From: Nocardia alba NBRC 108234
GTDB lineage: Bacteria > Actinomycetota > Actinomycetes > Mycobacteriales > Mycobacteriaceae
Reading direction: 5' to 3'
Length of the DNA: 64,000 bases
NCBI RefSeq assembly: GCF_001612665.1
Contig: NZ_BDAX01000002.1
Location: forward strand, 248,001 to 312,000
The translations under genes and the position numbers were made by a program. Below the pieces are notes generated by a model. That model worked only from the letters and a program-made list of their open reading frames with translations, made no database searches and had not been told where the DNA came from. This document shows, one piece after another, positions 1 to 8,782 of this stretch (its first letter is position 1; every line of letters starts with the position of its first letter).

Positions 1-1
1 G

Positions 2-757
2 TCGATCCACCCCACCCCCGACACCCACGTCGAGCCGGTGCGCTACGGCAAGGGTTCGAACTCGATGGGCATGCTGCAAACGCTCATGGTCGACGGCGGT
101 GGGCGGATGCCGCGGTGGCTGCGGTTCCTCGGTCTGGTGCTGTCCAATCCCCTGATCTTCCTGCGTTTCATGAGCGTGAAGAACTGGAGTGAGCGCACGA
201 TCATCTCCCTCGTCATGCAGCACCTGGACAACTCGGTCACCACCTACACCAAGCGCGGACTGTTCGGTGGGCGCAAGCTCACCTCCAAACAGGGCCACGG
301 ACAACCGAACCCGACCTGGATCCCAGCGGGCAACGATGTGACCCGCAGGGTCGCGGAGAAGATCGGCGGTGTCGCGGGCGGCACCTGGGGTGATGTGTTC
401 AATGTGCCGATGACGGCGCACTTCCTCGGCGGGGCGGCCATCGGCGCCGACGGTGAGCACGGCGTGATCGACGCCTACCACCGCGTGTACGGCTACCCCA
501 CGCTCAGCGTCGTCGACGGTGCCGCCGTGTCGGCCAACCTCGGCGTGAACCCGTCGCTCACCATCACCGCCCAAGCCGAGCGCGCGGCCGCCTACTGGCC
601 GAACAAGGGCGAACTCGACACCCGCCCCGAACAAAGCGCCGGCTATGCCAAGATCGCCCCGGTCCGCCCGAACCAGCCGATGGTGCCCGAGGGCGCTCCC
701 GCCGCACTGGTCCTGCCGATCGTCGAGATCCGTACCTCGGAGAAGACCGCGGGCTGA
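2..757 (+). CDS. GMC oxidoreductase, cholesterol-oxidase-like, 3' part only
   Basis: The reading frame is open from the first bases of the window, so this is the C-terminal part (about 251 residues) of a larger flavoprotein whose FAD-binding N-terminus lies outside. The end carries the GMC C-terminal signature: a His in HFLGGAAIG and an Asn in LGVNPSLT followed by ITAQAERAA. This His/Asn pair is the catalytic couple of cholesterol-oxidase-type alcohol oxidases and dehydrogenases. Members of the family oxidise a hydroxyl group at the expense of FAD; a steroid substrate is family-based inference only. The next gene is convergent and only 46 bp away. A second GMC gene in the window (38924-40441) differs at the catalytic Asn. 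Confidence 0.85.
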   Translation, partial: SIHPTPDTHVEPVRYGKGSNSMGMLQTLMVDGGGRMPRWLRFLGLVLSNPLIFLRFMSVKNWSERTIISLVMQHLDNSVTTYTKRGLFGGRKLTSKQGHGQPNPTWIPAGNDVTRRVAEKIGGVAGGTWGDVFNVPMTAHFLGGAAIGADGEHGVIDAYHRVYGYPTLSVVDGAAVSANLGVNPSLTITAQAERAAAYWPNKGELDTRPEQSAGYAKIAPVRPNQPMVPEGAPAALVLPIVEIRTSEKTAG

Positions 758-803
758 CGAACGCTCGGCGAAACGGGATCTCGCCGGAGCTTCGCGGACA
801 GGT

Positions 804-1712
804 TCAGAGTGCGTTGATCCGGGCCAGGGCTTCGAGAGCCAGATCGGCTGCCTGCCACAGCGCCGTGATCTCGGTGCGGATCGTTGGTGCGAGAGCGGGG
901 TCCTGTAGGGCGAGGCCGTTGGTGAAGATCACTGTGTTCGCGCCCAGGTCGGCGGCGATGAGCAGTTGTTCGGTGGCGACCCCCGTGCCGAACAATTGGT
1001 CCAATCCCTCACCGACGAAATAGAACCGCCACAGCGGGCCGAGGTCGGCGCCGTAGGCCGCTTTGGTGCGGTCGATGATCACGTCGCCGGCCGCGGCGAT
1101 AGCGGCCACGATCTTGAAATAGTCCGGGGCGTTCTCCGGCCTGCTGTGCACGGCCGCGGTCGAGTAGGCCAGGTCGACGGTGAGGTGCGCGTTGTAACCG
1201 GCCATAGCGGTGCGGGCGCGCGACGCCTCGCAGTCGCGGGCGAGCGAGAAGTAGTGTGCCCAGTGTGGTTCCACGATGCCGCCGGTGAATTCGGCGTGCA
1301 GATTGTCGAGAAATCGGCCGAGCAGTTCCGCGCTGATCGCGTGCGCGTACTCGCTGTCCGCGAACGCTGACGGGTCGCGTTGCATCGGCATCACGGCCGC
1401 GTATTCGACGCCGTCGAGTCCGATCGAGAACAGCCCACGCAGGTCGCGGTGCTCGACGAGGATCTCGGTGATTCGTTGGTGGCGGGCCACGGCGTCCTCG
1501 AGCCGGGCCAGTCCGTCGATGCCGGAGATCGCCGACGTGTCCGACAACCGCACGATCTCGGCGATGTCGGCCTGCGACAGGGTGGACCCGCAGGCGGTGT
1601 CGGCAACCGCGCCCGCGGCATGGCCCGCGGGGATGAGCAGCGCCGCGACAGCGGCGATGGCGGCTATTGCAATCGATACGCGCACAACGCCGATTCCACC
1701 ATCTCTCGGCAT
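804..1712 (-). CDS. exported protein of unknown function (possibly DUF5995-like)
   Basis: About 302 residues. The chosen ATG precedes a short charged segment and a hydrophobic stretch (VSIAIAAIAAVAALLIPAG) ending near AGHAAGA, which reads as a Sec signal peptide. An ATG-less extension further upstream would destroy it. The mature part is alpha-helix-rich, with motifs such as EPHWAHYF and GYNAHLTVDL that recall DUF5995 proteins; that family call is weak and from memory. No catalytic motif is recognised. It lies 127 bp downstream of the NCS2 permease on the same strand, but a strong hairpin between them suggests separate transcription. Alternative GTG starts exist about 8 codons further in. Confidence 0.6.
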   Translation of the reverse strand: MPRDGGIGVVRVSIAIAAIAAVAALLIPAGHAAGAVADTACGSTLSQADIAEIVRLSDTSAISGIDGLARLEDAVARHQRITEILVEHRDLRGLFSIGLDGVEYAAVMPMQRDPSAFADSEYAHAISAELLGRFLDNLHAEFTGGIVEPHWAHYFSLARDCEASRARTAMAGYNAHLTVDLAYSTAAVHSRPENAPDYFKIVAAIAAAGDVIIDRTKAAYGADLGPLWRFYFVGEGLDQLFGTGVATEQLLIAADLGANTVIFTNGLALQDPALAPTIRTEITALWQAADLALEALARINAL

Positions 1713-1806
1713 GATTCGCCCATCGACGCGCGCATCGACACACCCGTTTGGCGTGTCGGCCTTCAGCGCCACGGCGAGACCGACACTGGCGACGATCCAG
1801 ATCCAT

Positions 1807-1832
1807 GACCCCGGCTCCGGCGAGCCGGGGTC
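1807..1832 (-). terminator. intrinsic hairpin terminator after the NCS2 permease operon
   Basis: A perfect 11-bp GC-rich stem (GACCCCGGCTC / GAGCCGGGGTC) with a 4-nt loop lies 8 bp past the permease stop codon in its direction of transcription. No long T-run follows, as is usual in actinobacteria. Confidence 0.7.
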
Positions 1833-1839
1833 GATCGGC

Positions 1840-3432
1840 TCACGCGGTTGTAGGCTCGGCCGCGGTGGTCTCCTCGGCAACAGGAGTCGCCGTCGGCAGC
1901 AGCGAGTACGCCAGGCAGACCAGCGCGAAGAACAAGTAGCCCAGTGCCACACCTGGTGCGGCGGCCCACTCGACCGCGTGCGCGTGGATCAGTCCGATCC
2001 AGCTCAATCCGGCCCCGATGACCGCCGCCACGCCCGCCGCACGGAAACGTTTGTCGAGAATGAACGTGACGATCGCGCCGAGGACCAGACCGGCCAGCAC
2101 CGCACCGGACCCGAAAACCTTCAGTCCGTCGTACACCACACCCGCCTGACCGAGCGCGTCCGAACCGACCTTCTGCGCCGACGTTCCCGCCGCGGACAGC
2201 GCGTTGTCGATCTGGGTGACCGCCCACTCCGCCAGGTTGGGCAGCAGCGCCGCCACCACCGCCACCGCGTGGATCCGCGGTACCGCCTGGAACGCCTGGG
2301 CGCCGATCAGCAGGCCGATGTAGAGCAGGATCGGGACGATCGCCGGGATGGGCAGCAGGGTCGCGAGGATGCCGAAAAGGCCGAGTAGACACATGATTCC
2401 GATGGTCAGGCCGCTGGCGAGCGAATAGCCGGTGCGCCCGCCCGCGTCCTTCCACCCGGGGTGGCCGATGTAGACCGCGGGCGGGAAGGGTGAGCCGAAG
2501 CCCGCGCCGATCACCGCGCCGAAACCGTCGGCCAGCAGCACACTGCGCAGGTTGTAGTTGTCGCCCGCGGCCGCGGCGCTTTCCACATTGCTCATGGCTT
2601 CGGTGAAGTTGTAGATGCCCAGCGGGATGGCGGTGGCGAGCAGCGGAGCGAGGTTGCCCAGTCCGTCGAAGAGCAGGCCGAGGCGCAGATCGGGCAGTCC
2701 GAGCGCGATGTCGTGCGCGGCCTGGCTGACATCAGGTGCCGACATGTACCCACCGATCCAGCCGATCGCCGTACCGACCAGCAGCGCGACCAACCCGACC
2801 GGGATGTTGCCCGGCAGCTTGATGTCGGTGAAGAAGCCGATCAGGATGATGGCCAGCACCGGCAACCCGATCCAGGCCACCTCCCACATCTGCGCCGCGG
2901 GGCGCATGGCGATGAAGGTGATCGAGATTCCGGCCAGGGTGCCCAGCATCGCGGCACGCGGGGTGACCTTGCGGATGTAGGGACCGACGAAGGCTCCGAT
3001 CATCACGATCACGCCGATCATGAAGGCCCAGGCCAGACCGGCTGCCCAGGCCCGCAACGGATCTCCGGTCGCCAGATAGATCGGCAGCATCACCACGAAC
3101 ACGACGATGAACATGTGCGGAACGCTCGGCCCGTACGGCAGTGCGGTGACATCGTCGCGTCCTTCGCGGCGGGCAAGGCGCCGAGCCAGCACCATGTAGT
3201 ACAGATTGCCCAGCACGAGCGCGACGCCGAGTGCGGGCAGCACGGTACCGAGTACATCGGTGCTGGGAATCTTCACCACCGCGATGGTGAGGGTGGTCAG
3301 GGTGAGGACATTGACCAGGATGTTGAACGCCAGCCCGAAGAAGGCGTTGGTGTCTCCCCTGGTCCACCACGGCAGGGCCAGGGGTGTGGGAGGTTGCGGT
3401 GCGGTGGTCGTTTTCGAGGTGTCGACGGACAT
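1840..3432 (-). CDS. NCS2-type (xanthine/uracil-like) permease
   Basis: A 530-residue polytopic membrane protein with roughly 12-14 hydrophobic segments. It begins MSVDTSKTT and then WWTRGDTNAFFGLAFNILVN, typical of NCS2/AzgA-like transporters. The helix-breaking loop IYNFTEAMSNVESAAAAGDNYN and the following GFGSPFPPAVYIGHPGWK resemble the substrate-site region of this superfamily. These carriers import nucleobases or related ureides by proton symport. The gene is the last of four (GntR, amidase, cysteine hydrolase, permease) and starts 15 bp after the hydrolase stop. Its likely cargo is therefore a urea-type nitrogen compound degraded by those two enzymes; that is inference. The C-terminus is Thr/Glu-rich and probably cytoplasmic. 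Confidence 0.85.
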   Translation of the reverse strand: MSVDTSKTTTAPQPPTPLALPWWTRGDTNAFFGLAFNILVNVLTLTTLTIAVVKIPSTDVLGTVLPALGVALVLGNLYYMVLARRLARREGRDDVTALPYGPSVPHMFIVVFVVMLPIYLATGDPLRAWAAGLAWAFMIGVIVMIGAFVGPYIRKVTPRAAMLGTLAGISITFIAMRPAAQMWEVAWIGLPVLAIILIGFFTDIKLPGNIPVGLVALLVGTAIGWIGGYMSAPDVSQAAHDIALGLPDLRLGLLFDGLGNLAPLLATAIPLGIYNFTEAMSNVESAAAAGDNYNLRSVLLADGFGAVIGAGFGSPFPPAVYIGHPGWKDAGGRTGYSLASGLTIGIMCLLGLFGILATLLPIPAIVPILLYIGLLIGAQAFQAVPRIHAVAVVAALLPNLAEWAVTQIDNALSAAGTSAQKVGSDALGQAGVVYDGLKVFGSGAVLAGLVLGAIVTFILDKRFRAAGVAAVIGAGLSWIGLIHAHAVEWAAAPGVALGYLFFALVCLAYSLLPTATPVAEETTAAEPTTA

Positions 3433-3447
3433 GGTGGATCCTGTTCG

Positions 3448-4134
3448 CTAGGCCGTGACGGTGGCGGTGGTGGTGTCGAGGGCGGCGATGACGGCCGCGG
3501 AGTCGGCGACCCAGCCGAAGATCGCGCCCTGAGCCGAGATCATCGACAGTCCGACGCGCTGGAATTCGGGGAAATAGGAGCCCACGCAGTCGGCGATCAC
3601 GAGACATTCGTAGCCGCGATCGTTGGCCTCGCGGACGGTGGTGTGGACACAGACCTCGGTGGTGACGCCGGTGACGAGCAGCGTGGTGATCGACTGCCGG
3701 TGCAGTACAGCGGCCAGTTCGGTCGCGTAGAACGCGCCCTTGCCCGGCTTGTCGATGACGATCTCGCCGTCGATCGGCGCCAGTTCGTCGATGATGTCGT
3801 GGCCGTATTCGCCGCGGATCAGGATGCGCCCGAATCGCCCCTGGTCACCGATGCGCTGGGAGGGGTTGCCGCGCCGCAGTTTTGACGGCGGGCAATCGGA
3901 CAGGTCGGGCAGGTGGCCTTCCCTGGTGTGGATCACGGTGATGCCCGCGGCTCTGGCGGCGGCGAGCACACCGGCGAGAGGGTCGATGACGGTGCGCAAC
4001 AGAGCGACGTCGTTGCCGAGGCTCTCGCCGAAGCCACCGGGGAGCAGGAAGTCTCGCTGCATGTCGATGAGGACCAGCGCGGTTGTCGTGGGATCGAAGG
4101 TGAACGGGCTCGGGGTGGCGGGGATTTCGGTCAT
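3448..4134 (-). CDS. isochorismatase-fold cysteine hydrolase (biuret/ureidoacrylate hydrolase type)
   Basis: 228 residues, the usual length for this family. The catalytic triad is visible: Asp24 in LIDMQRDF, Lys132 in [12 protein letters not shown], and Cys162 in [11 protein letters not shown] preceded by the expected cis-peptide region. Such enzymes hydrolyse amide C-N bonds in biuret, triuret, ureidoacrylate or similar compounds. The start codon overlaps the stop of the upstream allophanate-hydrolase-like gene (ATGA), implying translational coupling. An allophanate hydrolase next to it favours biuret or triuret as substrate, giving allophanate that the neighbour would split to ammonia and CO2. 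RutB-like or nicotinamidase activity cannot be excluded from sequence alone. Confidence 0.85.
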   Translation of the reverse strand: MTEIPATPSPFTFDPTTTALVLIDMQRDFLLPGGFGESLGNDVALLRTVIDPLAGVLAAARAAGITVIHTREGHLPDLSDCPPSKLRRGNPSQRIGDQGRFGRILIRGEYGHDIIDELAPIDGEIVIDKPGKGAFYATELAAVLHRQSITTLLVTGVTTEVCVHTTVREANDRGYECLVIADCVGSYFPEFQRVGLSMISAQGAIFGWVADSAAVIAALDTTTATVTA

Positions 4135-5516
4135 CGTCGCTCCTGCAGGGTTACCGGGCCGAAGTGATGGGGTAGTGCCGTGCTGCGTGGTTCGTCCAGT
4201 AGCCGGGCGGCGGCGGCGAGAACGACGTCGTCGGCGAGTGCCGGGCCGAAGACCATGAGCGAGACCGGTCTGCCGTCGCGGGTGGTGCCGGCGGGGACAG
4301 CGATCGCGGTCAGGTCGAGAAGGTTGCCGAAGTGGGTGTAGTGACCGAGCACGGTGTTGGTGGCGATGGGGTCGGCCAGCACCTGCGCGACGGTGAAGGT
4401 GGTGCCGATGGTCGGAACGACCACCGCGTCGACCTCGTCCCACATCCGGGCGACCTCGGCGCGCAGTTCCTGCAGCCGCTGTTGCGCGCGGAACACATCC
4501 ACGGCACTGAATTGCCTTCCGCTGTCCAGGATTTCCCGGATCACGGGCAGGATCGAGTCCGGCCGTTCGGTCAGAAAATCGTCGAATTCGACCAGGCGTT
4601 CGGCGACCCATGGACCCTGATAGAGCAGCGCGCCCGCCGCGAGAAACGGTGCGAGTGTCGTGTCCGGGCAGCGGAATCCCTTGCTCGGCAATCTGTCTCG
4701 CGCGGCGATGTGTGCCGCGCGCATGGCCTCGTCACCGAAGAACTCGAGCTCCTGCGGGGCCGGTAGGCCGAGACGGATCGGGCCGCCGGGGAAGCGCCCG
4801 CCTCTGGCGCGGGTCCACGGATCTTCGTGATCGACCGCCATGATCACCTCGGCGACCAGATCCAGGTCCTCGACGGTGGTCGCCATCAGGGTGAGACAGT
4901 CCAGCGACTTGCACGCGGGCACCAGCCCGACAGTGCTGATCAGGCCACGCGACGGTTTCCAGCCGATGATGCCGTTGAGCGCGGCGGGTACGCGGCCCGA
5001 ACCCGCGGTGTCGGTGGCCACGCAGAACGGCACCTGGCCGAGGGCGACCGCGAGCGCCGATCCAGAACTCGAACCGCCGGAGATGAGATCGCCACCGAAG
5101 ACGCTGCGCGGCACCGGGTACGGGGTTCGGGTGCCGTTGAGGCCGGTGGCGAACTGGTCGAGATTGGTCTTACCGACGAAGAGCGCGCCCGCATCGAGCA
5201 GCCGCTGGACGGCGGGCGCGGTCCGGGTCGCGAGGTAGGCGTAGTCGGGGCAGGCCAGCGTGGTCGGATAGCCGGCGACGTCGATGCTGTCCTTCACCCC
5301 GAAGGGAACGCCGTACAGCGGTAGTGTGCGGGCGCCCGGCATTCGTTCGATCGCCGCTGCGGCGGCGAGCAGTTCGTGCCGGGGAACCGGGGTGATCCAG
5401 GTGCCGTCGTCGCCGCGCGCGGCGATCGCGTCGGCCACTCGGGCCGCGGTTCTGGTCGGGGAGCCGTTGCCGCCCTGGTGCTGGGCGAGGATTTCCGTGA
5501 CCGTAGAGCCTGTCAT
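4131..5516 (-). CDS. atzF: amidase-signature enzyme, allophanate hydrolase (AtzF-like)
   Basis: 461 residues of the amidase-signature family. The Ser-cisSer-Lys triad is present: Lys75 in GVKDSID, the Ser cluster in [10 protein letters not shown] (about 149-151) and the nucleophile Ser173 in DTAGSGR. The segments [17 protein letters not shown] and [22 protein letters not shown] match the allophanate hydrolase AtzF subgroup rather than GatA or general amidases. Full-length AtzF is about 600 residues and has a C-terminal domain; here only the amidase part is present. That suggests a stand-alone amidase relying on spontaneous or separate decarboxylation. It heads the operon with the cysteine hydrolase and permease. 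No clear ribosome site precedes the ATG. Confidence 0.8.
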   Translation of the reverse strand: MTGSTVTEILAQHQGGNGSPTRTAARVADAIAARGDDGTWITPVPRHELLAAAAAIERMPGARTLPLYGVPFGVKDSIDVAGYPTTLACPDYAYLATRTAPAVQRLLDAGALFVGKTNLDQFATGLNGTRTPYPVPRSVFGGDLISGGSSSGSALAVALGQVPFCVATDTAGSGRVPAALNGIIGWKPSRGLISTVGLVPACKSLDCLTLMATTVEDLDLVAEVIMAVDHEDPWTRARGGRFPGGPIRLGLPAPQELEFFGDEAMRAAHIAARDRLPSKGFRCPDTTLAPFLAAGALLYQGPWVAERLVEFDDFLTERPDSILPVIREILDSGRQFSAVDVFRAQQRLQELRAEVARMWDEVDAVVVPTIGTTFTVAQVLADPIATNTVLGHYTHFGNLLDLTAIAVPAGTTRDGRPVSLMVFGPALADDVVLAAAARLLDEPRSTALPHHFGPVTLQERR

Positions 5517-5517
5517 G

Positions 5518-5534
5518 TTGTCGATTGTCGACAG
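5518..5534. promoter_or_regulatory. candidate GntR operator (TGTCGACA dyad)
   Basis: Immediately upstream of the amidase start, two tandem TTGTCGA heptamers (5518-5524, 5525-5531) run into a perfect TGTCGACA palindrome (5526-5533). The spot lies in the only gap between the GntR gene and the operon, so it is the natural place for autoregulation. Binding is inferred. Confidence 0.4.
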
Positions 5535-5573
5535 AAATTGTGACGACGGAGGGATCGGTCTGTATCGGATGTG

Positions 5574-6239
5574 TTAGCGGATACCGAGTTTCAGGTATGT
5601 TTGCTCGCCGTGCGCGCGCAGCGCGGCCTCCGCACGCAGCGGGTCGTTGCTCTCCAGAGCGGCGAGCAGTTCCTGATGTCTGCGCACGCCTTCGCGGCGG
5701 GCGCCCACCTCGGTTTCCTCACGCAGATTGCGTGCCATCGCGAGCTGGAGTTTCACGAGGATCTGTTCGTACACCAGGTTCAGTTGCCGATTGCCTGCCA
5801 GCGCGACGATTTCGACGTGGAAGCGGCGATGTGCGTCGTCGCGGGCGACCCAGTCCTTACGCAGGTCGGCCGTGGTGAGGTCCCCGAGTGCCGCGCGCAC
5901 CCGCTCCAACCGCAGGTCCGCGCTCGGGAGCGCGGCGGTCAACGCGCTCTGTTCCAGCGCGCGGCGCACCTCGAACAGTTCGACGATGTCGTGCGCCGAC
6001 CACACCACGACCCGGTAGCCGCGACGCGGCAGATGCTCGACGAGACCCTGCTCGGCCAGGCGCCGCAGTGCCTCCCGCACCGGCGCCCGGCTGATGCCCA
6101 GTCGCGCGCAGAGGGCTTCCTCGCCCACCCGCTCCCCCGGCGCCAACGCGCCGCTGAGCACTGTCGCGCGCACGTGCTCCGCGGTCATCTCCACCAGACT
6201 CGCCGGGAGATCGGTCGGATGCGATGCGGCTGCCGTCAT
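5574..6239 (-). CDS. GntR-family regulator, FCD (FadR) subfamily
   Basis: 221 residues. An N-terminal winged helix (about residues 15-80; GVGEEALCARLGISRAPVREALRRL) is followed by an all-helical FCD effector domain. That domain contains VARDDAHRRFHVEIVALAGNRQL, which includes Asp/His metal-ligand positions of the FCD fold. It sits 57 bp upstream of the allophanate hydrolase gene on the same strand and is the obvious candidate regulator of the amidase-hydrolase-permease operon. FCD regulators usually sense small carboxylates and release DNA on ligand binding; the ligand here is unknown. Confidence 0.9.
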   Translation of the reverse strand: MTAAASHPTDLPASLVEMTAEHVRATVLSGALAPGERVGEEALCARLGISRAPVREALRRLAEQGLVEHLPRRGYRVVVWSAHDIVELFEVRRALEQSALTAALPSADLRLERVRAALGDLTTADLRKDWVARDDAHRRFHVEIVALAGNRQLNLVYEQILVKLQLAMARNLREETEVGARREGVRRHQELLAALESNDPLRAEAALRAHGEQTYLKLGIR

Positions 6240-6281
6240 GAGTCGAGTCTACGAACAGTCGGCGGTGTGGCGCCGACGCCG

Positions 6282-7601
6282 CTAGACCAGACGCAGGCTG
6301 TCGATCAACTTCTTCGCCTGATCAGCGGTCAGTTCGCCGGTGGTGCCGCGGTCGACGAGGATGGTCAGGACGAGCACGGTGCCTGCGGCGTTGCGGAAGC
6401 CGAAGGTGTAGACGGAGTAGGCATTCGCGGTGCAGCCGGGGACCTGCGGGGTCCATGGGCCTGCGGTCTCGACGAATTGGCCGCTGATTCCGCTCTGGGT
6501 CTTCAACGACACCGGCGTGCTGACTTTGCCGCCGGTCGGGTCCGAATAACCGCCTGCCGCGGCTATTTTCGCGACGTTCTTGGCGGCGGCGGCCAGATCG
6601 GTCCCGGTGGTCGAGGTCACCGCGGCCATGGCGCGATACACCGAACCGGGGCAGTAGTTGGCTCCCTCGGTCGACTGACCGCGACCGTCGATCGCGCCGG
6701 TGGCGTTGGAGAACGACATGGTGTCACTCTCGGAGTGGACGGTCCACGTCGACGGCACGTCGTAGGCGACGCGATAGCCGGCGATGAGCACACCCTTCGA
6801 GCCCGGCGTGAGCGGTGCGGTACTGGTGCCCGACAGCGGTCCCGCTTTTGTCGTGGTGGTCGATGTGCTCGCCGCGACGGTGGATTCGTCGGAAGAGCTG
6901 GCGGCGAACCCGATGGCTACGGCTACCCCGACCACCAGCACGAGAACCACCGCGATCACCGCGATGATGGTGCCCGAGCCGCCGCTGCGCCGTGGTGGCG
7001 GCGAATACTGCGGCGGCACGGGCGCATAGCCATAGGGCTGTTGACCATACCCCGCCTGGGGGGCGTACTGACCCGGCCCGAACTGCGCCCCGTAGGGCTG
7101 CTGACCGATCCCGGGCTGGGACGGATAGGCCTGCCCACCATCGGGCTGCGCCGCGTACGGGTTGTGCACGGCGCCGGATTGCTGCTTGTACGCCTGCGGC
7201 CCGCTCCCGGGCTGGGCCGCGTACGGATCGTGGCCTACTCCGGGTTGTTGCCCGGTCCATGGCTGACCGGGTGCTGTCGGCGGCGCGTACGGTTGCTGTC
7301 CGGTCCCCGGCTGTCCCACTCCGGGCTGCTGCCACTGTTGCCCGGTCCCGGGTGGCGACCCGTACGGCTGCTCGCCCGTCCCCGGCGGTGCGAAGGGCTG
7401 CCCGAACACGGTGGGCGGCGCCATCGGATGTTGCCCGCTCCCACCATGGTTCGCTCCCGATTGCGGGCCGGGGGCCGACTGCTCGGCCGGGTTGGCGGGC
7501 GAGCGCAGGATGGTGGGGTCGGCGGTAGGCTGCGCGGCGGGGTCAGGGGTGGGGCCTGACATTCCGGGCGCCTCCCACCACCGATCACTGTCGTTTGCCA
7601 C
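6282..7601 (-). CDS. Pro/Gln/Gly-rich single-pass membrane protein with extracytoplasmic domain
   Basis: 439 residues in three parts. Residues 1 to about 205 are low-complexity, with many degenerate copies of a GQQPY/GxGQQPYxAQ-type repeat. A single transmembrane helix (about 212-235, TIIAVIAVVLVLVVGVAVAIG) follows. The remaining roughly 200 residues would lie outside the cell and include a Ser/Thr-rich linker plus a folded domain with two Cys (YCPGS and VPGCTANAY) that could pair. Similar architectures, Pro-rich cytoplasmic tails with DUF8017-like outer domains, are common in mycolate actinobacteria. The function is unknown. It is monocistronic by position, between the GntR and IclR genes. 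Confidence 0.75.
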   Translation of the reverse strand: MANDSDRWWEAPGMSGPTPDPAAQPTADPTILRSPANPAEQSAPGPQSGANHGGSGQHPMAPPTVFGQPFAPPGTGEQPYGSPPGTGQQWQQPGVGQPGTGQQPYAPPTAPGQPWTGQQPGVGHDPYAAQPGSGPQAYKQQSGAVHNPYAAQPDGGQAYPSQPGIGQQPYGAQFGPGQYAPQAGYGQQPYGYAPVPPQYSPPPRRSGGSGTIIAVIAVVLVLVVGVAVAIGFAASSSDESTVAASTSTTTTKAGPLSGTSTAPLTPGSKGVLIAGYRVAYDVPSTWTVHSESDTMSFSNATGAIDGRGQSTEGANYCPGSVYRAMAAVTSTTGTDLAAAAKNVAKIAAAGGYSDPTGGKVSTPVSLKTQSGISGQFVETAGPWTPQVPGCTANAYSVYTFGFRNAAGTVLVLTILVDRGTTGELTADQAKKLIDSLRLV

Positions 7602-7765
7602 GGTCCGTCCTTCCTCACCATCCGCCTCCGCGACCGTCGAGCGGGCCGCGTCCGGTCGGATCCCCTCCCAGAGTAATGGCGAACCACCCTCGCCGAGAAC
7701 TCGAATCGGCGCGTTCCTCGGCCGTTCGGTGGCGACTCCGGTCGCGGTCGAACCCGACCGTGTGG

Positions 7766-8707
7766 TCAGTCGTGTGACCCGCCGGAGGTGATCCGGTCGG
7801 CGGCACTCACCGTCGCCACGCCGAGCTGACTCAAGGCGAGAGCCGACAACCGAGTATCGGGGCAGCTCACGACCGCGGCGACTACCGCACCGGAGCGATC
7901 GCGGATCGGGGCGGACAGCGTGACGACGGCGTTCTCGGGGCCGAGTTCGTCGGGAAGGTAGTCGATGGTGATCAGTTCGGTGATGACCGACCCCAGTTGG
8001 GCGCGCAGGGCGGCCGTGATCGGTGAATCACGCAGGCCCGCCAGTACTTCCAGCATCGGCGTCGAGTCGTCGACCAGCCGTTCGACCGAGTAGCCGCGGG
8101 TTCGGATTTCGGCGAGTACGCGGGCGAGGCGGTCGTGGTGGGCCGGGTCGGCGGTGGCGAGCCAGGCCTGCTGGACGGGCTCGGGCGCCCAGGCGACGAA
8201 TTCGCGACAGACGGGCGGCGCGAGCGGCAGGCGCCTGCCCGGACGGATCCAGCCGGCCGACGGATGCCCGACCACCTCGGTCACGACGATGCTGTTCCCG
8301 GCGCGCTCGGCCAGGAACACCGGGACACCGGCCTGTTCGGACAGCTCCCGCAGGTGCGGCACCGCCGTGCGGCGCAGCGGAAACGCTGCCTCGGCGCGCC
8401 TGGCCACGGTCAGCAGCCGTAGTCCGATGCCGTAGCAGCCGTCGTTGTCGCGCACGGTCCAGCCCTCGGCGGTGAGCTGGGCGAGGACAGCGTGCGCTGT
8501 GGCGCGGGAGAGCCCCGCTTCGCGCACGATCCGAGCCAGCGACAGGCGTTCGGTGGCATGTCGCGACAACAGCTCCAGCACTGCCACCACACGCTGCGTC
8601 GGCGGCGACGCGGCACCGGGGAGCTCGGCATCGCCGATCGAATCCGGGGCCACCTCTTGACCGGCGCGTCCGGCCCGGCTTATCGTCGGTGTCACAATAT
8701 CGAACAA
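7766..8707 (-). CDS. IclR-family transcriptional regulator
   Basis: Up to 313 residues. A winged helix (LSLARIVREAGLSRATAHAVLAQL) is followed by the IclR effector domain (IVVTEVVGHPSAGWIRPGRRLPLAPP...), with a GAF-like fold in the family. The start is uncertain: the longest frame begins with TTG at 8707, with GTG options at 8695 and 8653, and none has a convincing ribosome site, so a leaderless message is possible. It is divergent from cysD, with a 14-bp palindrome between them. This points to control of the sulfation operon and of itself; the inducer is unknown. Confidence 0.85.
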   Translation of the reverse strand: MFDIVTPTISRAGRAGQEVAPDSIGDAELPGAASPPTQRVVAVLELLSRHATERLSLARIVREAGLSRATAHAVLAQLTAEGWTVRDNDGCYGIGLRLLTVARRAEAAFPLRRTAVPHLRELSEQAGVPVFLAERAGNSIVVTEVVGHPSAGWIRPGRRLPLAPPVCREFVAWAPEPVQQAWLATADPAHHDRLARVLAEIRTRGYSVERLVDDSTPMLEVLAGLRDSPITAALRAQLGSVITELITIDYLPDELGPENAVVTLSAPIRDRSGAVVAAVVSCPDTRLSALALSQLGVATVSAADRITSGGSHD

Positions 8708-8711
8708 TAGC

Positions 8712-8725
8712 GTCGAATATTCGAC
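8712..8725. promoter_or_regulatory. candidate IclR operator, perfect 14-bp palindrome
   Basis: GTCGAATATTCGAC is a perfect palindrome in the 75-bp gap between the divergent IclR and cysD genes. A related half site (ATCGAACAA) lies just left of it. IclR proteins typically bind 14-16 bp palindromes of this kind next to their own promoter. Confidence 0.5.
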
Positions 8726-8782
8726 ATTGCAACCCGTGGGGCGAAATCGCCCAGCGGATTGCGCGAACGAAGTGGGTGAACA

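Noticed and set aside
5571..7559. A 662-codon plus-strand frame opposite the GntR and Pro/Gln-rich genes
   Set aside because: It crosses two genes with clear domains on the other strand and has low-complexity Arg/Gly/Leu composition.
6640..7560. Possible tandem DNA repeat array in the Pro/Gln-rich gene
   Set aside because: The repeats are degenerate at the DNA level and are explained by the amino-acid repeat of the coding sequence; no CRISPR-like spacing.
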